Assembly (NCBI GenBank): GCA_015501605.1
Contig: JADNRZ010000029.1
Span: 248,001 to 312,000, forward strand
Reading direction: 5' to 3'
Source of the DNA: Panaeolus papilionaceus
Lineage: Eukaryota; Basidiomycota; Agaricomycetes; Agaricales
DNA: 64,000 bases
A program made the translations under genes and the position numbers. The notes under the pieces are model-generated. The model saw only the letters and a program-made list of their open reading frames with translations, ran no database searches and had not been told where the DNA came from. Below are positions 12,789 through 24,500 of the stretch, one piece after another. Position 1 is the stretch's first letter; every line of letters begins with the position of its first letter.

Positions 12789-13084
12789 TATTAGTTTTCT
12801 TATGAATAGATAACGTCGCTCCATCGTTTGAATATAAATAGGAATCAGTTCAGAACTCTAATGAGTTAGGATTGTTGAAACGTTGATGACCTGCGTCGTG
12901 GCTTTCGTATTTTCGTGATGGCATGATGCATCAATGAATTACCATTAACGGAGATCTGGTTTGCCCTTCAACTGCAACCACCATCATCTGTATATTTCCC
13001 AGCGCAAAGCATCCGTGCTCCTTCTATTTAGTCTCGTTCTAAACCTGATACTTTGCGCTATAAACCCGACATTTGACGTCCCCG

Positions 13085-14778
13085 ATGAACAGCCCAGAAA
13101 TTCCAGTCGAAATCCTTGAGTTAATCATAACCAATCTTGCGACGACAGATAAGGACTGGAAGGAACAAGATGTAGCAGACATATTTCGAGTCTGCTGTCT
13201 CGTCTGCCAGGATTTCCTTCCATTATTCCGTGCTCATCTGTTTCGGGAAATCGAGATTAGATTTTACGACGATCTCAGCATAACCCGTTCGCGCCTCATC
13301 CAACTTCTGGAGAAGAATCCCAGCATTTCTTCGTATGTTAAGAAGGTCACATACACATTTAACTCGGAGCGGGAGCAGGACCTCATTAAACAGTATGGAG
13401 GGCACGTAGATGATGTAAGTTGTTGTCTCGTTTATCTTCCTGACATCCGGGTTTTCAAATAATTAATCACTTTCGGTTGTCTAGTGTTGGGTCATTCACA
13501 AAGGAAACTACCCAATGTCTCTTCACACATTCTTCCCAAATGCTACGACACTTCGCATAGAACACGCTTATTCAGACAGAGAGAAATTAGCACACTCAGG
13601 GGTCACTTGTCCGGAGTACAAATGCGCCACATTCTACCTTCGTGTCCTGCAAGATTACACCATCGGCCATTCTATCACGTCTCTCATAATGAGGCAGCTC
13701 CATGTTTCTATCAACGATGCGTTCCCTTTGCCAGTGTTGAAAAAAATCAATGTTCTCTTCTGTCAATGGCCGTCGCCTAATTATCATTATCATCTAACCG
13801 CACCGATGCAACCACCCGTGTCACTCCATCATCCTCCACTCGAGCTTGAAGACCTTTATGTAGATTATTCGCAGCATTTTCCAGTGAACATTCTCAAATA
13901 CTGCCACAAGCTCGTCCGCCTTGAGACCACACACGACACCAATCCCCTTAACACGGTTAACTTCATTTCCACGCATAACATTGTCGCATCGTACCAACAT
14001 CTTCGCATCATCATAGTTGACTCAATTTCTACATTTGCTGACATTTTTCTGGCAGGAAGGTCCAGTTCTCCAACTGGAGATTGGGTTTTTCCCGCACTTT
14101 TATCACTCCGAGTTAATTTCCGCACCCCCATACACGATGAAGGCGCGAAGCTCCGCAAATTGATCGCACACAGCCCAAAGCTTAGAAGTTTAGAATTGAT
14201 CCACATCTATAGTATGTCCATTTCCCTGTTTGTATTTTTTTGTCGCTAAAGCTGTACTCACGCCCTGAATACCAACATCAGCTTCATATAACGCTGCTTC
14301 ACCTGCGTTGCAACTCGACCTCGGTATTGCAACCTGCAGTCCAACATTAGAGCACCTTCGATTGGAGAACAATAGCTGGTACGATAATGTGGACTCGGAC
14401 GTCATTCAGCTTCTCTGCACTGCGTTGTCACATATAAAGGGAAGAAATTACCTCAAGACTGTCGAGCTCAAGATCTTTTTACGGCCGAATGGGATCAACA
14501 AATGGATGCGAGTAACATTGGGACCCTGGGAACAACTCGACCACTTGCTGGCCAAGGACGTTGCACGCAACTTTCCTTCTCTCGAGACACTTGACTTTAT
14601 TGTAGATTACACGTGTTTTGAGTACGACATTGGAGAAGAATGGATGCGAGAGCAAGAAGAGATGTTCAGGGATTTTTGGACACGCTCTTTGACGGTCCTC
14701 CAGGCCACCGTCGACACCACGCGCATATTCGAGAACTGCAGCTCTCGTTTGGTATTTACATTCCCTCGTTCTGGGTAG
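13085..14778 (+). CDS. F-box-like protein with leucine-rich C-terminal region
   Basis: Three exons, 13085-13414, 13485-14211 and 14282-14778, give 517 aa. The N-terminus has an F-box-like pattern, IPVEILELIITNL...CCLVCQDFLPLFRAHLF, which in this class recruits substrates to an SCF ubiquitin ligase through Skp1. The rest has irregular leucine-rich stretches (LRSLELIHIY, PTLEHLRLEN, FPSLETLDFIV) of the kind common in Agaricomycete F-box/LRR families. The target protein is unknown. Donor and acceptor sites are canonical and phases agree. A TATA-like AATATAAATAGG lies near 12830, about 250 bp upstream. The start is the first ATG in frame; an open frame upstream begins only with TTG. Confidence 0.8.
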
Positions 14779-15862
14779 TCTTCGAACTTTGATCCGAGTA
14801 GTTGATATGCTCACTTCTGTACTTTACGTCGCATTGGATATATACACAGGGATTTCAATTTTCAAGCAATTCCGTGTCCGGGTGGAGGGAAACAACCTAT
14901 AGTCGGCGCCTTGTTTTACTGTTTGCTAGAAGTTTTACCAAACAGCCCTACAATCATGGCTATGCATGTTATCATCTACATGTGTCGTTCGACGTTCATG
15001 CCCGCCATACTGGTAGCACGTTCAGGGTCACGAATAATTCGGAGTGAACCATCAATCTCATCTTGCTTGTGAACCACCAGCACGCTATCCATGCAGACGG
15101 CTGCGTTTGCTTTGGAAACCTTCTAACTTATCACTGAAAGCTTCCTTAGACTCCACACCTTAAAATATCTAGCTGTCTTTGAGACGCACCATAACTGTAG
15201 CTTGGTTTGCAAAAGCTTTGTCTCTTGCTCGCGGGCAACTCTTTCGTCATTGAGAACATTATGGCGGATGACCCGGAAACGGCATTTCGGGAATTGGTCA
15301 ATGATCTATGGAGTGATGCACTCGGCTGAAATCACGATGAACTCGACTTTGGATTGTAGCTTGACCTTGTGGCGCCACGGTGCAAACGATGGGTCGTACA
15401 CACCTCGGAATATATACCGTATATCAACATGTGCAAAATTCAGTAGACAATGATTTTGCATACCTTGCCGTAGGTTTAAAAATATAAAAAAAATATGGGC
15501 GTAATCTTGAATAGTAAGGCGACATGCCCATGATTTTAAAATACAATTTTTTTTAAAACAGGAGACATCCTCATACAAAAACGATGACTCCATCAATAAA
15601 TCGGAAATAAGTAATGTTGCTCAGATAGATAGGAAGCACCTTAAACTCTCGTTTTTTTTTGAGACTATGTATTTTACCTCATAAATACATAAAACAATTT
15701 TTCCGAGGGAGATAACAATGTGAGGAAAGTCAGAAATGCAAAATATGTGAAATGGTGCAAAAGCGTGACAGTGGTGCCCAGAGCCCCTGAGCTTCACCCT
15801 GAATACACATTTGCAAGTTCCAAACTCACCGCAAACCCCACGTCACGTCTATTCTCTTCATC
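14779..15862. other. Intergenic with an F-box N-terminal remnant
   Basis: Around 15198-15330 (+) the sequence reads CSLVCKSFVS, the conserved segment that follows an F-box. The frame then breaks: an alternative frame gives SLARGQLFRH and then a stop. It is a decayed F-box fragment. The AT-rich stretch 15470-15720 directly before the transposase gene may include that element's left end, but I could not find matching terminal repeats. Confidence 0.45.
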
Positions 15863-18797
15863 ATGGTGCGCGCTGCCCATACAAGCCGGCCAGCAGTTCG
15901 TCAAAAAAAGACTGTCAATGGACCGAGACGAGTCACAGAACAAGAAGAAAAGCTAATTGAGGCGGCTAAAAAGGACATTGAAGCCAAACGCTACCCTTCC
16001 ATTCGAAAAGCTGCCCAAGCACACAACATTGAGCGGTTTTATCATACACTCCGACGTCGTCTAAATGGCACACACCTTCCTAAATTCCTTGCCCATAAAT
16101 CACAGGAGCTGCTGAACAGGGTTGAGCAAGCGGTCTTAATTGACTGGATCAAGTACCTTGCACTCACAGGACATCCCTTAAACAAGCGAACCATCCGCCC
16201 CAAAGTCCAAGCTATACTCAAGGAAAAGTATGGAAGATATGATGAGAAGTACCCATCAAAAAGCTGGATACGATGCTTCATGAAGAGGCATGCCAATGAG
16301 CTCAAGGCAAGCCGTGGTTCAGGACTTGACCCCAAACGTGCAAGAGCTTTCAATTACTCCAAGGTTCAGGAGCATTTTGAGCTGTTCAAGGCAGTGGTAG
16401 AGGAAAAGAAGATCCCGTGGCGCAATATCTATAATATGGATGAGAAGGGAATTCAAATGGGTGGTGGAAGGAAAGGCAAGCGCACCAAATACTTCTTCAG
16501 CAAGGATGACCGGATGAAATACAAGATACAAAGCGACAACCTCCAGCTTGTGACAGTTATTGACAGTGTTTGCGCTGATGGGACAGCTGAAATCCGACCA
16601 GGATTCGTATTTCCAGGTTCAATGAAGGACCCAGCCTGGTTTACAGAGGAGGAAGGTCTTAAATATCTGTGAGTAGATGTTGCAACGTCAATCCCAAAAA
16701 TGTAATACTCACCTACACCATAAAAGTGTTGCCACCTCCGAAAATGGCTGGACAGATGACGAGATTGGATACCATTGGTTTGAAGAAATCTTCCTTCCCC
16801 AGGCCCAAGCAAGAAATCGCCGTCTCACTGAGACGGAGCGGAAACAAGCACGGGAGGATGCTGGAGACAACACAGAAGAGGAACCTATACCTGATGAAGA
16901 GTTACCTCCCATCCTGCTTATCTATGATGGTCATGGATCACATACCACAGTTCCCTGGATTCAACTCGCTCGAGAAAACAATATCATCCTATTTTGCTTA
17001 ATACCCCACACCACCCACCGCCTCCAGCCTCTTGATGTTGGGTGCTTTGGTCCATTGCAAAATGCGTGGTTTGACCGATGTGATCAAATTTTGGATGAGA
17101 CCGGGGATGGGATGGAGCTACGAGATGTGGTTAGAGAGTATTTCTTGGCCAGGAAGAAAGCTTTCAAGAAGGAGACCATACTTCAGTCATGGAAGAATTC
17201 CGGCCTCCATCCAATTAATTTTGCAATCTTCAAAAAGTCAGATTGGGCACCCAGTCATTCTTCCTCGACAACCTTCCACACACCTGATGGCTTCCCCAAG
17301 ACAATGCCTCGTGTTCCTGATGCTTCATCTGACGACGGTCCCTTCAATCCAGCAAATGTTGCATATAGCTCCGATGGTGAAGGAAGTGGAGATGATGATG
17401 AAAGTGAAGACGATGATTATGAGGCTGATGACGATGAAAGTGATGATGAAGTGGGAGGTGGGACAACTGGAGAAGTGTCAGATATAGAGGAGGTTACAGG
17501 GATTACGAGCAACAATGGATCTGGTGCAACCATAGCCGTTGACTGTCAGAACGACACTGAGTGGTTTGATGAAGACCACGAACACATTCATGTGACTTCC
17601 AACGAATCCAACGAATCCCACATCAACCTCGATTCTGCTCACGCCGTCTCGTACACACACAATCCTGATCTCCCACCTTCATCAGACGAGGGAACAGATT
17701 CTGAGCCCACCCCAAGCCTAGTACAAAGCTCACGCATGACCCGTTCCTCAGCATCTTCGAGTCGCGACATTCCTTCTACCCCCATTACGCCTTCACGCCC
17801 TTCACCCTCAGCTCAGTCATCACTCACACGCATTACACGCACGACATCTCAGCAGTACAAACAAATCGCAGTCGAGGCTCGCCGCGCACCTAAAAAAGCA
17901 CGGCTCCAAGAAGCATACATCGAGGTTCTGGAAGCTCAACTGAAGGCTGTGGAAGCTGAACGAGATGCAGCTACAACACATGCTGTATTTGCACAACGAG
18001 AAGCAGCTGTTTGGAAACATCGCTTCAATGCTAAAAAAGCGAAGGTTGCCGAGAAGGAATCAAGCCGCCGGATCCACACATCGTCGCGGATTGTTACCAG
18101 TGACCAGGGACTCCGTGAAGCACAGGAAGATCAGCAAAAGCGAGTGGAAAAGCAGAAGCAGAAGGAGGACAAAGCAGCAAAAAAGACTGAGCAGGAACGA
18201 CTTGACATCATTCGTCGAGCTGCTGAAAAGGACACGCGCATATTTTCTGGTTCCATTTCCTCAAAAAACAAGACCGAGCTCGAGGATTTGTGCAGCACTC
18301 TCAGCTTCTCCGCTTCTGACATGAAGGGAACACGTAGCGAACTCATTTCACGCATCACGGCTCATTTCGAAGCTCACCCGGAGAAGAAACAGGATAAACA
18401 ATTTATAGGGATTTTCAACGGTCGTGCCCGTGGTCACAAACGTGCTGCCCCAGGTGATGAATCCGAAAATGTTGACCCCACTAACTCAGGCCCTTCTCAA
18501 CATGCTCAACCTCGCCCTCGCCCAATCCAACGAAGGCGGCTTTCTGTATCATCAGGCCCACTTCAATCAGCAACCAATTTTCCCTTACCCATGACACATA
18601 CTACACAACCCCCTCCCTTGCTCACTCAACTCAATTATCACCATACCTTCGTCTCTAACCTCCCTTCCGATCATCTCCCAACCCCTTCATCTAGTTCAGT
18701 TACATTGAATCAGCCACCACAGCCCGCTGCCATAAATTACTACTCTGCCTATCATCCTAATATTTCTTACCACAATTATTCATATTTTAATCAGTAG
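15863..18797 (+). CDS. Pogo/Fot1-like DDE transposase with C-terminal coiled coil and SAP-like domain
   Basis: Two exons, 15863-16668 and 16727-18797, give 958 aa. The N-terminal 150 residues look like Psq/CENP-B-type helix-turn-helix DNA-binding domains (YPSIRKAAQAHNI; SWIRCFMKRH). The DDE_1 catalytic core follows. Its acidic residues sit in NMDEKG (about residue 193), LIYDGHGSH (about 345) and HRLQPLDVGCFG (about 385), the DDD pattern of the Tc1/mariner-pogo group. An acidic, Ser-rich linker, a coiled coil (EAYIEVLEAQLKAVEAERDA) and a SAP-like helix pair (ELEDLCSTLSFSASDMKGTR) extend the C-terminus well beyond the usual Fot1 length. The frame is intact. No terminal repeats were found, so it may be an element with diverged ends or a host-retained gene. 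Confidence 0.85.
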
Positions 18798-19438
18798 TAT
18801 ATTTACATTTAATTCAGCTTACACCGTACATTCTAATTTCAGCTAATCTATTGGATTTCGTTCACCTTTTGTCCTTGTCATTGACGCATGACTTGATCAG
18901 AACTCGACGGCGGTGCTGCGAGCGACGGCCCGACAGTGTCCAGCCAATCGGTGAAACCTGTCAAGGTGACATCTTTGTGACAGGAGTTTTGCACATCCTG
19001 AATCTTTGCTCAAAAGTCTCGGTCAGTGCCCGACGGTCCATGGAATGAGTCGAATATTATGAAAATCATGATATACGTAGAAGAATAAAAATTGAGTGTT
19101 TCTGCGAAGTTAGAATTGCAGGTGGTTTAAACTCCGGAAGATATTTGCGTTTTCGTAAAAAGTTGCATATCCCGGCAATGTATAGTATTATAACATCAAG
19201 CCTCTGTCCGGATTGTACCCACAGTGGGAGGAGCTCAATTTTCCAATTCATTTCAAGTCAAAGTTGACAGCGTTTCGTGATCGATGTTTATCTTTCGGAA
19301 TCTCGGATGACAAACCATTACAGACCCGCAGACCTTGTCGGTAAACCCTTACCAACCCTCAACTCAACATCAACCACCACATAGCGTATCTTGAAGCCAT
19401 CTACCTTCCATCGGCTGCACCTTTGTGTTTTCCTTACT
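18798..19438. other. Intergenic, no gene seen
   Basis: This holds the 3' flank of the transposase gene and the promoter of the next F-box gene. I compared 18840-19040 with 15460-15860 by eye for inverted repeats and found none convincing. Confidence 0.4.
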
Positions 19439-21123
19439 ATGGATCCTACATCGCACCACCCTGTCTTCCCATTTGAGATATTCCAACACATTATTGATTT
19501 GGGTTGTCGTCTTCCAGTTGAACATCCACCCACAGCATTTTACGAGATTGTCGATGTGAATCTGCTGCAAAGCTGTAGCTTGATCTGTAAAGCCTTTGTG
19601 CCGATGTGTCGTCGATATTTGTTCGAGCACGTAGGGATCAAGATCTGCAAGGATGGAGTCATGGGTGCCAGAGCATTAAGACTTGCTACAACCCTTCGCA
19701 ACAATCCGAGCATCGCTCAATATATCACATGTGTTTCCTACTATCTCACCACTCGGAGTTGTCGCTTGACTGCTTTTGAATCAACTCGAATGAGAAGCCA
19801 CCATGAACTGAAAGTAGGTGATCGCAGTTATCAAAGGAACGGTAGAACTGATCTGGTTATATAGGACGCACACTCTGCCCCCCTTTGTGAGCTCTTCTCC
19901 GGGATCAAGACCCTTCGTATTGTGCATGGATCGTACGGTGACGAAGGGCCATGTAACGAGCAAGCTTGCCTCGATTTGTGCCATTCCATCATCATCCCCT
20001 ATTCTCAGGCGAAAATAGGAATCACAACTCTACAAACCAGTGGTGCCCCACTAGGTATCGGTCACGCTCTCCTTCTTCCCAACTTGAAACAGCTTCTGGT
20101 GCATGAAGCTTCTTGGGAACCCATATTTCCACCACCAAGTGACCCTGATGCTATTGACCATCCACATCCCCCGGCCTCCCTTTCTCTGAAACGGCTTGAA
20201 CTCTCTTCGATATCCTTCTTTCCTATTGCCTTAGTTAAATATCTACCTAGCCTGGAAGTTTTTACTCTGTCAAACCACCCAGACATAGAACTGGAATGCG
20301 TCACTCACCTGCGACTGGATCATATGTTCCCTGTTGGAACGCCCACTGTCAGCGTCTACATGAATCTTTCGAGGATCCAAACGGCGAGCGGATGGGTACT
20401 GAAATATTTCTGTGGATCGGGTGATCAATCTCAGCCCAGTATTTTTGCGTTACCTGCCCTCAAATCCCTTGAATGCCACCTGGAATGGAATGATCCAGGG
20501 GAGAATGAAGCGCTCTATACGGCGCTCCGACATGCACCGACGCTACAGACCTTGGAAGTACAAGTCTGTGGTGAGCACCGCATACTTAATTATAGCATAC
20601 TCTGATTCTCAGGTTTCGTTTTTCAGCGATCCGGAATGATAACTTCCCGGCTTTAAACCTTGCCCGCTGTTTTAGCCTTTGTAAAGCGACCCTACGCAAT
20701 ATTCGCATCAGAGTTGCGGGATGGAATAACCTTCAAGATATGTACATTGCCAAATACATTGCGGATGGAGTGGGCGCATTACAAGGAGAAAACTGCATCG
20801 AGACCATTCAGATGCGTTTCAACCTTCAAGATTCATGGATGGAAACAGAGGCGGCAGTGGCAGAGGCAAAGGCGTGGATGGAGGCGGCCGTGATTCCATG
20901 GAAGAGAATGGACGAGATTTTGGCCAAGGATCGCACCACTTCGTTCCCTGTTCTCAGGAAGGTGAAGTTCAGCGTTGATTTCTCTGTCCGATATGTCGAT
21001 ATTAGGCCTATCCTTGATAATTTTTGGCTGGACGTGTTCCCCTTCTGTCATGCGTCTTCGAAGGTGAACATGACAGATTGTGATGACACTGTCTATGACT
21101 CCATCGAGTTTACATTCGAATGA
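19439..21123 (+). CDS. F-box-like protein with leucine-rich C-terminal region
   Basis: Three exons, 19439-19813, 19865-20570 and 20627-21123, give 525 aa. The N-terminus carries VFPFEIFQHIIDLGC...LLQSCSLICKAFVPMCRRYLF, the F-box-like pattern of this family. Leucine-rich segments follow (LKRLELSSIS, LPALKSLECHLEW, APTLQTLEVQV). The last exon ends with VFPFCHASSK and IEFTFE, a tail shared with the fragment at 33.1 kb. A substrate adaptor role in an SCF ubiquitin ligase is inferred from the family; the substrate is unknown. It is a diverged paralogue of the gene at 13.1 kb. Confidence 0.8.
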
Positions 21124-21224
21124 TCATGTACTTATTTTACTTTTTCTTCATACATAAATCCAATAAAACGAAATGAAGCGCCCCATTGCCAAGATTGTTC
21201 TGGATGGTGCTGTGATACACCGAG

Positions 21225-21427
21225 ATCCTGGAGCAGCTTGACTAATTGCTGACAAAGGCCTCGTCGTCAATTATACGTGTCAGGACTACGACGTTGAAGA
21301 AGAATGGTTACGAAGGGATGAGGTCACGTTCAGGAATTTTTGGACGCGTTCTGCGACATTGCTCCAAGCTACGGTCCAAGGCAGGCTCGAATCTGCATCC
21401 TCATATAATTATAATCAAAACCAGTAA
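21225..21427 (+). pseudogene. F-box family 3' fragment
   Basis: A frame here reads VVNYTCQDYDVEEEWLRRDE then FRNFWTRSATLLQATV. It corresponds closely to VDYTCFEYDIGEEWMREQE and FRDFWTRSLTVLQATV at the end of the gene at 13.1 kb. Just upstream, GATCCTGGAGCAGCTTGAC resembles the GPWEQLD codons but is interrupted by a stop. It is a fragment only, wedged between an F-box gene and the GH15 3' end. Confidence 0.65.
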
Positions 21428-21524
21428 ACACATATGTAAAAAAGCAGATCAGTTTTATATTCTCCTCTTAAATCGTCCTCTTAATCTTGATCTTTCTTCA
21501 CACTTTACGACCCCAAACCAATCC

Positions 21525-24500
21525 TCAAAGATTCTTCGAACCATGCAACGTCCTCGACAGGTTATACGCCGCCGAAATGAGCGTAACGTGCGTGAATCCC
21601 TGGACCGCATTTCCAAGTGCCTCACCGGCATCCGAGATCTCCTCGGTGCACAGGCCGACGTGGTTGAGGTAGAGGAGGAAGTCCTATTATTGACAGTAAA
21701 CCCATGAGCACAGATTCCAACACAAGAGGGTAACGAGGGGATGGAAACGAAGCGACACCCACCTCGAACATCGTAACAGCCTTGACCAACAACGCTCTAT
21801 CATACTTTCCAGCCCTCGTGAGCGCCTCGACGCACCACAGAGTGCACAAACAGAAAGTGCCTTCCTCACCGCCGACACCGTCTTCGGATTTACGGACATC
21901 GTAGCGATAAACAAGGCCCTACAAGATAGGTGTGAATCAACAATTCACTTCGATGAAAGAGAGAGGGCGTACGTTCGAGGTTAAACCTCCCTTCTCAGGC
22001 GTCTTGAGGATTTGCTTCAGGGTGCTGACGAATCGCGGGTCCGACTTGGTTGAAAAAGAAATTCGTCAATGTCTGTGAGCTATCACTACAGAGAGAAACT
22101 CACGGGTTGCATGAAGAACACCAACGGCATGATCAACACTGCCGCATCGAGGACATTCGTATCTTCATAACTCTGTCCAAAGAACTTCTGCTCCTGTATA
22201 TATTTCACAAAAATATGGTGTTAGTTCTGCGTTTGGGATGGAACGAGAGAGAAAGAGAGAAAGATAAACAAGGTGAAGAGAAAAATCCACTATACACAAA
22301 GCAGTTGAATTACGACGACAGAAGGGAAAAGGAACCACCCCAGATCACGTAAACGCAGTGTTCCCCCCAGTAAGAGGACATCTCAGATCACAATATGACC
22401 GTCACCATGCGTGATTCATATAATAGTGTCCACTCGATCGCATCCCATCATAGAAACAATAAAACAAAATATCCAAATAGACGCAAGGCTAGGGGGTCCA
22501 AAATCGACACCAGCGACACCGTAACATGCCAGAATCACTTGACATGCTCAAGATGCTCCTTCACATCCCGAATGTCAGTGGTTCGTAAAAGCAAACCACG
22601 ATTCAACCGCAAAAGGTAAGATCACACATCCGTGATTCTGGTACGTATCCGTTTGGATGCGTTGATGTGCACTGGCATAATTGCAAAATCGAAGAGAGGG
22701 AAGAACAAGGAAAGGAAGGAAAAAGAAAACCTGAACAAGTACACCATCACGGCGAAAAAAAAAAAAAAAAGGTGTGAAAAATCAGAACAAAAAAGGACGA
22801 AACCGACGAAAAGGACTCCAGCCAGAGGCCGAAAGAAGCAACCAGCCGCTACATTGAGAGGATGAATCAATTCCGATAACGAGAAACGTTTTCGCCCCAT
22901 GAAACGAGGCCTCAGTCCAGCTGTCCCTCTCATCAGCCTGATGTTGCAGAGTCCCTTCCATCGACTGAATGGCATGTATCAGGATCGCAGGGTGCACTTA
23001 ACCCCATTCAATGCATGTTCTCGACAACAACTCGTGACAGTATGGCCCTCGAACCAACCAAAACCCAACCGAAGCCGGGAGGAACCACATGAAAAAGCAG
23101 AGCTAAAACCACTGCACGAATCGAGAAAAAATACAGGAAGAAATCCGCAGACAAAACCACACAAATAAAACGGAAAAAAAAGCATCGATCAAGCGAATAG
23201 ATAAACCACTCACAGCATTCCAGCTCTTCGCCATAATATCCTCATACAACTTATCCCTCGCCTCGAGCCACTTGTTCCGATTCGGGCACGGCAAGGAGCG
23301 TTTATCAGCGAGGCGGAGGCCGCGGTCGAGTGCGACCCAGAGCATGATTTTGGAGTACTGTGTGGGGAAGATTTAGGTGTGAGATGCTAAACTGATGGGG
23401 AAGAGGGAGGGGAGAGGAGAGGGGAGACGGAGACGGAGACGGAGGGAGAGAACACGCACAGTAAAGTTCCTCATACTATCTCGAACCTCCCAAATGGACC
23501 TTTGTACACAAGCCTCGTCAGTCGTATTCACGAATCACAAAGAAGGGGGGTCGTACAAATCTGGGTCATTGCATCGCTCGACGACGACTGCATAAGGGGG
23601 GGTTATGAGTACTTAACTTTGGGAGTAGTGCGCGTTGGGTACGTACAGTCAACTCTGTAATCAAAGTCAGATTGAACGAACAGCATCAAAGAAAGACAAA
23701 TAGAAGACGTACAATTCCCTAACTGCTACCCTGTTCCCCCCAACAAACACGCATATATCAGCATTCTCATCGAAATCTACGGGTTAAGAACATAAAACGA
23801 ACCAATCATCGTATGCCTACACATCCCACCCCAATTAGCCACACATCAACAAGGAGAGATAACAGCAACATACCAACGGCTTCCCAAACTTCTGACCAAG
23901 GTAAATACAATCCATCCTAGTACAGGCCCAAATCAACACTCCCTTCGCCATACAACAGGAAAGCAAGAGCACTCACAACTCCCCATAAATATCCAACTGC
24001 ACATGACTCGCAGCCCCATTCCCCACCCGTACCGGTCGACTCCCCTTATGTCCCTCCAAATGGTCCAACTCAATCTCTTCGAGGTCATTCGTACCATGGA
24101 TGGTGTACATGATCTGTAACGACCCGTCTGGGTTCTTGTTTCGGAGGCGATCAAAGATGAATTCCATGTAGCCTGCGGAGCGGCGTGAGTTAAATAAATG
24201 AAAGGGATGGATGAGAGAGCGGGAGAGAGAGAGAGAGGCAGAGAAAAAAACGCACTATCAGCCTCCTCCGTGAACCCGAGCCTAATCAACGCATAGAGCG
24301 TGAACGAAGAATCGCGGATCCACGATGCTCTATTTTTCAAAGTCGTCGTTTGATTAGGGTAACGAGGGCGGTTGAGTGCGTGCGGGAGCAGGTCATCGTC
24401 GGGTAGGTGTGGGAGTCGGTTGTCGTGGTCCGGTGCGCAGAGAGGTGGGGGGTCGTCCCGGGAAGCGCGCCGAGATCGATTTCGAGGGACATGTCAATAT

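Noticed and set aside
15460..19040. Terminal inverted repeats for the pogo-like transposase
   Set aside because: Weak similarities (GTGCAAAA) between the flanks were too short to count as repeats, and no TA-flanked match was found.
22050..23168. Plus-strand frames inside the GH15 region
   Set aside because: They fall in the 1-kb intron and on the opposite strand of clear GH15 exons, with Lys/Arg/Glu-rich low complexity.
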